Origin: Planctomycetota bacterium
Lineage (GTDB): Bacteria; Planctomycetota; Phycisphaerae; Phycisphaerales; SM1A02
Assembly: GCA_022574595.1 (NCBI GenBank)
Contig: JACZRS010000013.1
Span: 62,001 to 126,000, forward strand
Direction: 5' to 3'
DNA length: 64,000 nt
Notes under the pieces: model-generated
What the model saw: only the letters and a program-made list of their open reading frames with translations
What the model was told of the DNA's origin: nothing
Database searches by the model: none
Made by a program: the position numbers and the translations under genes
Part shown: piece after piece, positions 8,153-17,231 of the stretch
Layout: each line of letters starts with the position of its first letter
Position numbering within the stretch: the stretch's first letter is position 1

Positions 8153-9403
8153 ATGAACAGATATTTTGGCACTTCGGGCTTTTCACTTTGGTTGTTCGTG
8201 GTATTCATTACCAGCGCACAATCGATTGCCAGTCTGAATCCTGATCCATACCAAATTACCCACGGTGAATTTCAGAAGCATTGCCAAATCCTTGAATTTA
8301 ATTCTCAACAACTTGCTTCTGCGAGAGAGATGTTTGATGCTCACACTATGGATTTCGATCGAACTTGTGAAGCATATTTAACTATTGATTCGTGGGCTCA
8401 CGCTAGCTCCGGATCTTCATTAGGTGTACGTCTGTATTCACCTGATTTCAGCAATAAAGTCTATGCTGATCGTCTTATGCTTGACAGGAAATTTCATGTA
8501 GCACTTCAAGAACTTGAAGAGCGGTATTTCCATGGCCTTAGTTCTATCCTCGACAAGCAGTCAGATGATGTAGACAATTTAGCGAGGCATCACCTCCGAC
8601 AACGAATCATCGGGCATCGAGACAGAAGGTTGGATCCTGACACATACGGGGCAAGTCTCGATCTCGCATCTATATTGCATCGCTCTCAGTTTCGTCAAGT
8701 TGTAGATCAAGATGTGGATATACAGAGAATACTAAAACAATACACCTTGGAGTTAGATGGCATTTTGCGGGCATTGGACATAATACCACCTAACTATAAA
8801 AAATATGCCAGGCTAGAACTTCGGGGTTTACGCGACAAAGCATTATCAAATATTACAATTGAACCTAATGAAATACAACATATGGCTGAGCAGTTTGCAT
8901 GCACACAAGATTATAGTCAACAAATTCGCAATCTTAATAAGCGTATAGCGATCAGTCTCGCGGAATTGCTGCCGAGCAAGTTGTCAGATGATTTTACATC
9001 CCAAATAAATAAAAGCCTGTATGCATACATCTATACTGATCGGCCGAACTGTACACAGATTCTAATTAAAGCGCGACGCAACTTGTCATCTCAACCACTC
9101 AGCAATGAGTTAGTCGAAGCTCTACAAACATTGATGGGCGCTGAACAAAATGCTATATCTTACGTTGAGCCTCTATACGATGAGATGCTATCGCCTGCCA
9201 ACCGAAAAGCTGCATGGGAATCATGGGTTGAATCTTTTATTGAAGGTGTTGGCCGACCGTTTGAAGATCCCCGAGTGGAAATAGTAGCGCGTTACAACGC
9301 TTCTCTTCTTCGATACAAAACCATTTTACAACCAATTGATCAGCTAACTTTGCGGCTCCTTGAGAAATCCAATATGCAAATTGATCCAGAAGGCGGCGGA
9401 TGA
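8153..9403 (+). CDS. Secreted helical protein, same local family
   Basis: The 416-residue protein starts with a signal peptide (WLFVVFITSAQSIAS, cleavage near residue 27). The mature N-terminus, FQKHCQILEFNSQQL, matches the repeat motif of the 5794 gene and of the 9400 gene. Its TGA overlaps the ATG of the next gene (ATGA), so the pair is co-translated. No catalytic motif was seen. The repeated Leu-x-Leu...Gln...Tyr pattern loosely recalls Spy/CpxP LTxxQ helices; this is a resemblance, not an assignment. Confidence 0.7.
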   Translation: MNRYFGTSGFSLWLFVVFITSAQSIASLNPDPYQITHGEFQKHCQILEFNSQQLASAREMFDAHTMDFDRTCEAYLTIDSWAHASSGSSLGVRLYSPDFSNKVYADRLMLDRKFHVALQELEERYFHGLSSILDKQSDDVDNLARHHLRQRIIGHRDRRLDPDTYGASLDLASILHRSQFRQVVDQDVDIQRILKQYTLELDGILRALDIIPPNYKKYARLELRGLRDKALSNITIEPNEIQHMAEQFACTQDYSQQIRNLNKRIAISLAELLPSKLSDDFTSQINKSLYAYIYTDRPNCTQILIKARRNLSSQPLSNELVEALQTLMGAEQNAISYVEPLYDEMLSPANRKAAWESWVESFIEGVGRPFEDPRVEIVARYNASLLRYKTILQPIDQLTLRLLEKSNMQIDPEGGG

Positions 9404-10671
9404 GTGTGAAGCATAGTAAACATTACTTCCTGGCAATTATTCAATTGGTCGTAATTGGATTTGGTAGCTTGTGCTATGGCCAACAACTCCCGGTCTTAGA
9501 ACAGTCATTGCCAATGCTGGATCGTGAAGAGTTTGCAATTTGCCTCATCACACTTGATCTAAAAGACAGTGAGACGGTGCCAATACTTTGGACGCTTTAC
9601 GATGAATACATCCTGCAATTAAATACTATAAGAGAGCGATATCGGCAATTGTTTTACACTAGCCTGGAGCAGGAGAAGGCGTACCTAAAAGCCAATCCAA
9701 ATATACATGATGCATGGGTTGATGAAGGAAAAGATTTTGGGTTGTTTGAAAATGAACAGAAGATCAAAGCTGAATATAAGATTGTGCAGGAGAGTTTTCG
9801 TGATGATCTAAAGATAGCCCTTGCTGACGAACGCGTTGAAACATGGTTAGAAATAGAACGAACGCTTAAACGCAAACGTTTATTATCTCAAATGAGTGTC
9901 AGATCCCCGATACCTTGGCTAATTAATCTAGTTGAGATCATGGAAGAAGTATCTATAAATGAAGATCATTTCTTACATGACAATTCACTGATAGAAGATT
10001 ATCTATCTCGTCTCGATATAGCAATAGATCAGTGGAATTCAGAGCGTGCGGGCTTAGTTAGAATAATCTGGTCCAATGGTATTAGCGCGCAAGAACGAAT
10101 CAATAACGATCCCAAAATTAAGAACAAGCGTAGACGGGCTATAAGAGCGTTTCGGCGTGAGAATGAACTTGTCCTATCAGTTGTGAATACGAATAAGGAA
10201 TTTTCGCAACTTATTGCTGATGAGTTGGCACCCGATAATCAGTTGCAATTCACCGAAGCGATCCAGAAGAAGAATTATCCTTTTCTCTTTACGCCTTGTC
10301 CAGTTGAATTGGTATTTGGGTATCTAACCGAATCTGAACTTCTAGATGTTAACCGTAGAAATCAAGTTAGATCTATTGCAAAGAAATATATAAAGCAGCA
10401 AACCGTGTTGCGCACATCAATAATTGATATTTTGGAATTACCGCCACCATCACAGCGGGAGTTAGATAGGTTAAGCGATATCAGAAGCAAGGCAATTGCC
10501 CAAGGAAGGGATCCATGGGAAGTTCTAGGTCCACACCCAATCACTGACTCACTTATAACCAGACGGGAGCTGTCAAACGAAGCCTTGTGGAAACTACGAA
10601 ATCTGTTTGCGGAAGACGAGTTTATTGCTGCACCCATGCACATACGTCTGTTGCTGTCGTGGAATAATTAA
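9400..10671 (+). CDS. Secreted helical protein, same local family
   Basis: The 423-residue protein has a signal peptide (FLAIIQLVVIGFGSLCYG, cleavage near residue 27) and a mature start of the family type (FAICLITLDLKDSETV, then LYDEYILQLN). It is rich in Glu, Arg and Lys and is predicted helical throughout. It is the last gene of the plus-strand set, overlapping its upstream neighbour by four bases. It converges on the TPR-VCBS gene, with only 44 bases between their stop codons. Function unknown. Confidence 0.7.
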   Translation: MSVKHSKHYFLAIIQLVVIGFGSLCYGQQLPVLEQSLPMLDREEFAICLITLDLKDSETVPILWTLYDEYILQLNTIRERYRQLFYTSLEQEKAYLKANPNIHDAWVDEGKDFGLFENEQKIKAEYKIVQESFRDDLKIALADERVETWLEIERTLKRKRLLSQMSVRSPIPWLINLVEIMEEVSINEDHFLHDNSLIEDYLSRLDIAIDQWNSERAGLVRIIWSNGISAQERINNDPKIKNKRRRAIRAFRRENELVLSVVNTNKEFSQLIADELAPDNQLQFTEAIQKKNYPFLFTPCPVELVFGYLTESELLDVNRRNQVRSIAKKYIKQQTVLRTSIIDILELPPPSQRELDRLSDIRSKAIAQGRDPWEVLGPHPITDSLITRRELSNEALWKLRNLFAEDEFIAAPMHIRLLLSWNN

Positions 10672-10715
10672 TAATTCGAAGGGGTTCGTAGCTTGCTGTC
10701 TTAATAAGCTCTAAG

Positions 10716-13700
10716 TCACCTACCTTCTTCAAAGCGGGTGTTGAATTGCTTGTGCAAAGTTTCGCGCTTGGGATTTTCGTTATTGGTGATCTGCGGCAAT
10801 GGACCGACTGTCTCGCCGTCTTTGGTGTATAGGTCCATGTCTTTGCACCAGCCTTGGGTTTCTATAACTAAGCGACGCGTCCAGTTTGTTGGTGGAGCTT
10901 TGAGGTTTGCATCGAACTCGAAGTGGATTTCTTCACCTGGGCCGAAGATTGCTAGGGTGTCATCGCCATAGCGGACTAATTCGTTGACGTTGCCGAAGGC
11001 TGTGTAATTGCCTTGCATGTGGCGTGTGTCCCAGAAGGGTGAGCGATTGTTGTAATCATAATGTGGTAAACGCTGCTGTGCTGTAGTTCGATTTGGAAAG
11101 CCAACCGTCCCAAGCCGGGCTTCCGCCAATGGCAATTCTGTTCGTTTTGCTTGTGGGCATGGCTGAGCATATGCGATGCTAAGACGATCCCAATATATTT
11201 CCTGCGTTGTGCGTATTCGCAGTTTTGTTGTACCGCTTGGAAGGTTATTTAGTGGAACGCTCATTTGGCGGGGCATACCTGCGGGATAACCAAATTGTTC
11301 TAATACGATTTGCCACTTGCCATCTGCACCTAAAGCTTCGATTGTTGGCGCGAGATATTCAGCATTAGCCTGCCAGGCTGCGAACATAGTTTGGGAGTAT
11401 GGATATTCAACCCAGCCGTCTGCTATTAAGGTTGGTTGGCCTTCATTTGCATCAAGTGATTCAGCAAATTCTAGTGTTATGACATGCTCATTAATCAAGC
11501 GGCCAATAAAACGATGATCGACCTTGCCAACTGGTGCAGCTTTGTGATCAGCTTGCAACACTGAGTTGGTTACATCATCGCCTCGATCATTAACAACGCG
11601 CATTGGCTGAATCTCTTTTTGATAAAACACCGCTTTGCCGGTCGGTTCTGGGCCGAGGATGTTCATGCGCTCATCAAGAGTCATCTTCCAACCGGATGGT
11701 AGGTCGTAGGCGATGAGTTTTGCTGAATCGAGATAGCAGGCTTCCTCCATTGGTTCGCCAATTTTTAGTTTATAACGACCTTGGTGCGGCTTAAGCGCGT
11801 CCATAGGCAATAGAAAATTTTCCCAAGGCCGTGGTGGTGCATATTCACCGGGAGCTACTAGAAACCCCATACCCCCTACCCCAAGAAGATCACTGACAAA
11901 TTCAAACTTTTCACCATCCCAGGCATAAAGTACCGGGCAACTGGATTTTTGTCTTTGTATTTCTTCAATGATATGTAGTTTGCCTGCTTCTAGATCTATT
12001 TCAGTTTGGAGTACGCCATCGGACCAATCCATTGCCACGAAATCTATTTTGTCATATCCTCCCAGGCCTACAGCGATAGGCTGCAAGCTTTGGCCTGGCC
12101 CTGAAGAATTACGAAAAGTATCGCGTATAGTCCACATTGAATCGATGCGTATTTCCGCATGCACACCTATTCCCGAAACGTTTGATCGCGTTTCGTTAGC
12201 TTTATCATCTTTACCGGTAAATTTGAGGGAAGCGAATTTATGGCGGCCTGGGCCTGGATAAGCTATAAATGGTGCGCCACCGTTTGGTATACCAATAACT
12301 GCAGGTCCATTGGTATGATCGAAAATAGCAGCGGCCCATCCTACTACCTCGGCATCATCATGAGGAACCAATCCCCAGATCACACCACCAGTTCCGTTAA
12401 TATCCCATACAGTCATATTGCCCTTATTTAGAACTATAGCTTCAGGCACTCCGCTGCCATCAATATCACTTAATGCAAGCGTGAATGGAGCAGATTGCTT
12501 TTGGCCACGACCATTCCAATCAGGCGGCTCCATAAGTTTAGTTGCAGTCCAATTATTGTCTGAGTTTCTATTCCAACGCAAACCCCAATGGAATTCATCA
12601 ATATCAGGTTCAAGTGACAACAGCTCAATAGAGCCATCTGCATCCAGATCAAAACCTACTACAGCAGACATTTGTGTATTGCGAAATACACCAAGACCCT
12701 CTGCTTCATGGTATTCCCACAATCGATCGTTTAGGTAAACTTCATGTGGTGGAGTCTCATTAACTACTATTATATCAGCATCACGATCACTATCTAAATC
12801 TGCGATCACTACTTGCCGCGATGCTCGACCATCACCAGCTATACCTCGCTCTTGAGCGATTGCTCGAAATGTTCCATCAAGATTGTTGTTCAGCAGTTCA
12901 TTTGGACCATCGGCATTGACACAGAATATATCGAGATCACCATCATGATCGGCATCGAAGAATGCTCCATCAACTGTGTCAAATTTGCCGTTGGCGGTTT
13001 TAGTAGCGTCCGTTACATCTTCCCAAACTTTGATCTTGATTTGCCGCCACAGTTGATTCGGACCTTTGCAGCATAAATACACATCTGTCAGACCATCATT
13101 ATCATAATCCCCCCATAGCGCTGCTCTAACATTTGGTATAGCTGCCAAAACGTGGTTGGTATTAAGGACGAAACGGCCATTGCCCTGATTGATAATGACC
13201 GCATTAACCGCCTTTTTTTGGCGCAGTGCATCGGCAATAAATAAATCTACAAGCCCATCGCCGTTGATATCACAGACAGTAATACTCATAGGCCGATCGC
13301 GTGGCGAAGTATTCCAAGTAAAATGCTCGCCATCATCTAATAGCGCTACAGGATCCGCAAATAGTTGCCCAGTTGGTCGTGGCTTGGGTTCGACTTTATC
13401 CAATCCGATCGCGAGTGCATTGGCTTTCGGCCCCATCCGCCCATAAATCTCTTTGATTGTCTTGGCGCGCGGGTTATCGCCAAGTCGTTGGAAGATCGCA
13501 ACCATCTCCTGGGCTTTTTCGGTATTGCCTAGGCGAATATTCATCTGCTGCGAGCCGTAATATGCACTTTTTAAGTAGGGATCGAGTTTAATTGCGCGCT
13601 CAAACCAACTAAGTGCCTGTTCATAGTCGCCTGCATCTCTATAGCCGCTTCCGACCTGATAAGCTGCATACGCATCGTTTGGATCAGCCTCAGCAACAGT

Positions 13701-14120
13701 CTTGTAGTAATCAAAAGCCTTGGCCAAGTTCTCAGGCTCACCAGTTCGTCGCATAAGCAGCGCAGCTGTGAATAACGCCCGTAGATTCTTTGGATCTGCT
13801 GCGATATCTTCATGCAATAGTTTCAATGCAGTTGCTTCATCGCCTTCTTGCTGACGATTTAAAGTTGCGATGGCGAGATTGACTTTAACATCTAGCCAAT
13901 CGGGATGGTTAGCAATTAGTGCTGCGAAAATGCTGTAGGCTTCTGAGTATTCATATTTCCCCATCAATCCAACTGCACGGTTATTGTCTGTTATATCTTG
14001 TTGAGTGATTGCCTTAGCAACAGGCTTGCTGCCACTATCCTCCTGCTTGGAGCAGCTAATCTCAAACGCACAAACTATTATCAGGATTACTACCGCAATA
14101 TATTTCGTTAGCATCTTCAC
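10716..14120 (-). CDS. TPR plus FG-GAP/VCBS (CRTAC1-type) lipoprotein
   Basis: The 1134-residue protein begins with a lipoprotein signal (IIVCAFEISC, lipid Cys near residue 23). TPR repeats follow at about 40-220 (YAAYQVGSGYRDAGDYEQAL). A beta-propeller follows at about 250-640, with Ca-binding FG-GAP loops such as DINGDGLVDLF, DYDNDGLTDVY, DADHDGDLDIF and DLDSDRDADII. The last 450 residues are beta-rich (YAWDGEKFEFVSDLLG, a segment typical of this VCBS/CRTAC1 group). It overlaps the upstream nitrilase gene by four bases (ATGA), forming a two-gene operon. A cell-surface or periplasmic binding role is likely; the ligand is unknown. Compare the 23376/21820 pair, where the same modules are separate proteins. 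Confidence 0.85.
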   Translation of the reverse strand: MKMLTKYIAVVILIIVCAFEISCSKQEDSGSKPVAKAITQQDITDNNRAVGLMGKYEYSEAYSIFAALIANHPDWLDVKVNLAIATLNRQQEGDEATALKLLHEDIAADPKNLRALFTAALLMRRTGEPENLAKAFDYYKTVAEADPNDAYAAYQVGSGYRDAGDYEQALSWFERAIKLDPYLKSAYYGSQQMNIRLGNTEKAQEMVAIFQRLGDNPRAKTIKEIYGRMGPKANALAIGLDKVEPKPRPTGQLFADPVALLDDGEHFTWNTSPRDRPMSITVCDINGDGLVDLFIADALRQKKAVNAVIINQGNGRFVLNTNHVLAAIPNVRAALWGDYDNDGLTDVYLCCKGPNQLWRQIKIKVWEDVTDATKTANGKFDTVDGAFFDADHDGDLDIFCVNADGPNELLNNNLDGTFRAIAQERGIAGDGRASRQVVIADLDSDRDADIIVVNETPPHEVYLNDRLWEYHEAEGLGVFRNTQMSAVVGFDLDADGSIELLSLEPDIDEFHWGLRWNRNSDNNWTATKLMEPPDWNGRGQKQSAPFTLALSDIDGSGVPEAIVLNKGNMTVWDINGTGGVIWGLVPHDDAEVVGWAAAIFDHTNGPAVIGIPNGGAPFIAYPGPGRHKFASLKFTGKDDKANETRSNVSGIGVHAEIRIDSMWTIRDTFRNSSGPGQSLQPIAVGLGGYDKIDFVAMDWSDGVLQTEIDLEAGKLHIIEEIQRQKSSCPVLYAWDGEKFEFVSDLLGVGGMGFLVAPGEYAPPRPWENFLLPMDALKPHQGRYKLKIGEPMEEACYLDSAKLIAYDLPSGWKMTLDERMNILGPEPTGKAVFYQKEIQPMRVVNDRGDDVTNSVLQADHKAAPVGKVDHRFIGRLINEHVITLEFAESLDANEGQPTLIADGWVEYPYSQTMFAAWQANAEYLAPTIEALGADGKWQIVLEQFGYPAGMPRQMSVPLNNLPSGTTKLRIRTTQEIYWDRLSIAYAQPCPQAKRTELPLAEARLGTVGFPNRTTAQQRLPHYDYNNRSPFWDTRHMQGNYTAFGNVNELVRYGDDTLAIFGPGEEIHFEFDANLKAPPTNWTRRLVIETQGWCKDMDLYTKDGETVGPLPQITNNENPKRETLHKQFNTRFEEGR

Positions 14121-15121
14121 GAATTCTCTCCCAATCGTTTCTTAGCATCGGCAATTCTTTGGCGAATACTATCACCAGTTAGCGGCTTATCACTCTCTCC
14201 TGGCGCTAAATATTGCTTGTTAATATATGGATGAATCTCGCTTCGCAAATGCGCAAGCATATCGTGACCAACCCTTCGCTTTCTTTCAATACGCAATGAA
14301 TCAATATTAATAGGTGCAACAACAATTTTTTCGCCCTCACCGGGATCCGCCTGGGCAAGTATGCGCCCATCATAATCAACAACCATACTCCCGCCCGGCC
14401 AACTAAACGGCGGATAGCCCTTTAATGTCGCACCTTGATTAGATGCAACAACATAAACCGTATTCTCCGCAGCCCGAGCGCGATTGAAAAGTGTCCACCA
14501 ATCCATCGGCTCAGTAGCACCCCAAGGATCCATGTACGCAGAAACACGAATGATTACTTCCGCTCCATTAAAAGCGATCTGCCTGATCGATTCGGGAATG
14601 AGCCAATCGTAACAAATCGCCACACCTAGCTTTCCTATTTCAGTATCCACAACCGGGAAGGGCTCATCTTTGTAATCAGCAATATCATGCGGGGAAGAGT
14701 GGATCTCCCAAGGGATCCACGGGTTAACTTTGCGGTACTTCGAGAGGATTCCATCGGGACCAATGAGAACTGTGGTATTGAAAACAACATTGGGGTAAGA
14801 GTCGTCGATTTCGAGGAACGTACCCGTTTGTATATAGCAGCCATATTTTTTTGCGATTGCTACATAACGATCTGTGTGCTCGTTGGGGATTGGAATCGCT
14901 AATCTATCGCTCAGCTTCTTAACACTGTCAAAGACCGGCGCAGCATGTGCAAATTCAGGAAAGACCAGCAGCCTTACATCAAAGAATGGTTCATAGCCGA
15001 TGATGGTGTGCTCAATCATCTCGCACATTCGCGTAGTGCGCTGAGCTATTTGTTTACGATCGGTCGGGCAATCAAACGAAGTTTGGCAAGCAGCAGCGTA
15101 ATAAAGGTTTGTAGTGGACAA
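14117..15121 (-). CDS. Carbon-nitrogen hydrolase (nitrilase superfamily)
   Basis: The 334-residue protein carries the Glu-Lys-Cys triad of the family: Glu56 in VFPEFAH, Lys131 in KYRKVNP and Cys170 in GVAICYDWLIPES. A second conserved Glu is likely in the PWE segment. Members hydrolyse amides, carbamoyl compounds or nitriles; the substrate cannot be read from the sequence. The start is TTG 15121, with AAGGGA shortly before it. The upstream 130 bases are duplicated at 25443-25580, where a dead copy of the start of this gene also lies. It is co-transcribed with the TPR-VCBS gene (ATGA overlap), a pairing that suggests processing of something bound or sensed at the envelope. Confidence 0.9.
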   Translation of the reverse strand: MSTTNLYYAAACQTSFDCPTDRKQIAQRTTRMCEMIEHTIIGYEPFFDVRLLVFPEFAHAAPVFDSVKKLSDRLAIPIPNEHTDRYVAIAKKYGCYIQTGTFLEIDDSYPNVVFNTTVLIGPDGILSKYRKVNPWIPWEIHSSPHDIADYKDEPFPVVDTEIGKLGVAICYDWLIPESIRQIAFNGAEVIIRVSAYMDPWGATEPMDWWTLFNRARAAENTVYVVASNQGATLKGYPPFSWPGGSMVVDYDGRILAQADPGEGEKIVVAPINIDSLRIERKRRVGHDMLAHLRSEIHPYINKQYLAPGESDKPLTGDSIRQRIADAKKRLGENS

Positions 15122-15661
15122 CGATTTTCCCTTCTAGTGTAATTTCAAAGATATGATGATAGTATTAAATTAGCCTGGTTTCACACTTATCAAAATAAGC
15201 AGCACTTTCAGCAATTAAATAAGCCCACTAAATGTTCATCCAGCAGGCTTAGTAGATTAAAATCTATTTTAGCAAAATACCTTTGCCGCTAAACCATGAA
15301 CTTACTCATTAAGTATTAATGCCAGCACGATTGTGGCGGCTTGGGCCTGGCCATCCGTGGCAACGTTCAAGGCCCAATTGGTGTAGTCGGCCATTAGCAC
15401 CGGGTTTTACCCGGGATCGAACCTGCTTAATCGTATACGCACAACCTTCCGTCCGATCCCCGGCAAAGCCGGGGGCTAATGGGTGGGAGTTGTTTTGCTT
15501 GCGGATTACTGCGTGTGCCACTGCCAGCATAGCGCTGCGTAGTCGTCATTATGGTTGAAAGAATATCGTGCCAACTGCACCGACGACTCGAAGACTCGAT
15601 GTCGATTGCACCCGGACATGCCCCTATCCGGGCATGGGTTCTTTCCCTCAATAATTCCTTT
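15122..15661. other. Intergenic region with a dispersed repeat
   Basis: 15122-15250 is the nitrilase upstream region, duplicated at 25443-25580. 15343-15533 is one copy of the dispersed repeat found inverted at 57132-57322. 15619-15638 is a small stem CATGCCC/GGGCATG downstream of the HAF-repeat gene. No gene is supported. Confidence 0.6.
15343..15533 (-). repeat. Dispersed structured repeat, copy 1
   Basis: About 190 bases match the reverse complement of 57132-57322 at roughly 85-90% by eye. Inside, TTAGCACCGGGTTTTACCCGG and CCCCGGCAAAGCCGGGGGC each form a GC-rich hairpin, and the pair ends in TTAGC...GCTAA, which gives the core inverted ends. It has no coding content and resembles a non-autonomous mobile repeat. 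Confidence 0.75.
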
Positions 15662-16954
15662 CTATCCCCAATTAGAGAATAACAATAGTAAATCAGTCGT
15701 ACTGACTGAACAAGATTCATCTAAATCTGCGGGGCAATCGTTGCAATCAGCGCATGGTCCCCAAGAGCCGAGCAAGATCAATAAGTCGGAAACATCGACA
15801 TCACCGTCTCCATCTAGATCACCTACTGGTGGGACAATCTCGCTTAGGAGTACCGCTACTGCACCAAATTCGAAATGGTTTCCTAGTCCGGCGATTTGGC
15901 CTGTAGCATTGATTCCCCGGGGTATTGAGACGAAATCAAAATTGGGATCGTCTGTCTGTACTATATCGTTTAATTCCCACATAACCCCATCTTCCCATAG
16001 AAAATGACCAAAGGTGCCAGGACCTTCGCAGAAGCCGATGGCCTGACCCGCATCATTGATATCGAGAACTCGGGTGATATCACAACCCGGCAAGACTCCG
16101 ATATCAATCCACTGGCTATCGCGCCAGAGGAAGGAGCGGATGATGACTTCCTTATTGTCGTTGAGCATGCGTCCCTGCACAGCCACATCGCCGTGGTTGT
16201 TTATAGCTATGCCCTCTCCAGTAAATCCGCCGGGAATAACACCGAGGTCTGTTACCTTTCCATCGTCCCAGATAAATGCGTGCGAGTCGATGAAGAATGC
16301 ATTACCCATCCAACCAGTGATCATACCTACTGAATTAATATCATTCCCAGCGTGAAGCGGTCCAATTGGAAGTTGTAAATCTAGCATCTCGCCGTCGACC
16401 CAAAGAAAAGCGTGAAGAGGTCCGATTGCACTATTACCCCACTGTCCCGTTACTTGAGCCTTATCGTTTATCGCTCGCGCCTGGCTGAAGTTGCCCCAAG
16501 GCGGAATACCGAGTTCGATAGCTTCACCGTTCTGCCAAAGGGCTGCATGAGGAACAACATTGATCGTGAGTAGTTCGCCAACAACTTGGTTTTTAGAGTT
16601 CAAGTCGAAGGCTCGGCCTTGCTCAAAACCTGCGGGAATCTCAAGTACAACGCGACCGGTCTGAGGCGACCAGAAGAATGGCTCCCAATCTGAAGCGCAA
16701 TTTCGTTCGTAGCCGCAGATATTGCCCAGATCATTGATTCCCCAACCAACCGCAGGCTCATAGCCGAAGATCCCACAAAACGGCCCGGGTATGACCGTAA
16801 CCTCATATTCCGGCGCTTCCGGCGGCGGTCCGCCTGCGAACGCACAAAGACCCCCAACGCCGCCATAAACAACGCTTAAAGCCAGGATTACAGCTAGAAC
16901 ATTGAGTTTTTTGGATGCGTAGCCGGCATTGGGCAATTGCTGTTGGTTAATCAT
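15662..16954 (-). CDS. Secreted HAF-repeat protein with C-terminal dockerin pair
   Basis: The start is ATG 16954, set by GGAGGA at 16962-16967; the frame is open 30 bases further upstream but without such a site. The 430-residue product has a signal peptide (VLAVILALSVVYGGVGGLCAFA). It carries repeated HAF-type blocks, for example HAFLWVDGEMLDL, HAFIWDDGKVTDLG and ARAINDKAQVTGQW, which usually form a beta-propeller. It ends in a dockerin-like pair: DLDGDGDVDVSDLLILLGSWG, a Cys-rich linker, then SCSVSTTDLLLLFSNWG. It is presumably exported and attached through the dockerin-like tail. Function otherwise unknown. Confidence 0.85.
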   Translation of the reverse strand: MINQQQLPNAGYASKKLNVLAVILALSVVYGGVGGLCAFAGGPPPEAPEYEVTVIPGPFCGIFGYEPAVGWGINDLGNICGYERNCASDWEPFFWSPQTGRVVLEIPAGFEQGRAFDLNSKNQVVGELLTINVVPHAALWQNGEAIELGIPPWGNFSQARAINDKAQVTGQWGNSAIGPLHAFLWVDGEMLDLQLPIGPLHAGNDINSVGMITGWMGNAFFIDSHAFIWDDGKVTDLGVIPGGFTGEGIAINNHGDVAVQGRMLNDNKEVIIRSFLWRDSQWIDIGVLPGCDITRVLDINDAGQAIGFCEGPGTFGHFLWEDGVMWELNDIVQTDDPNFDFVSIPRGINATGQIAGLGNHFEFGAVAVLLSEIVPPVGDLDGDGDVDVSDLLILLGSWGPCADCNDCPADLDESCSVSTTDLLLLFSNWG

Positions 16955-16984
16955 GGCTAATTCCTCCAATGATATATACGCCAT

Positions 16985-17231
16985 CTAGCCGGAAATCCTG
17001 CGCGCAAATGATAATATAAAGCAATAAATCTGCTTAATGTCTTGATAGGTGTCAGGTGTCAGGTGTCAGGTGTCAGGTGTCAGGTGTCAGGTTTTAGGGA
17101 AGAGAAGAGGGGAAGAGAAGAGGGGGAAGAAGAAAAGACCAGACCCTCACCTCGCTTCGAGTCGCCTATGGAGACCTAGCCCTCTCCCAGGGGGAGAGGG
17201 GATAAGAGAGATATAACCTTAATGTCTGCGA
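16985..17231. repeat. Heptamer array and CCCTCTCCC palindrome
   Basis: 17048-17089 is six perfect tandem copies of GGTGTCA. 17101-17135 is a purine-rich run of AGAAGAGGGG type. 17178-17199 is the palindrome CCCTCTCCC-A-GGGGGAGAGGG, within the longer dispersed unit ACCCTCACC...GGGGATAAG (17141-17206). The same unit occurs at 53818-53860 and, in variants, at 46465-46537 and 44645-44699. Confidence 0.75.

Noticed and set aside
15309-15558. Open frames on both strands in the region of the dispersed repeat
   Set aside because: They follow from the lack of stops in the GC-rich hairpins; the matching copy at 57132 keeps the DNA structure but not a common protein.
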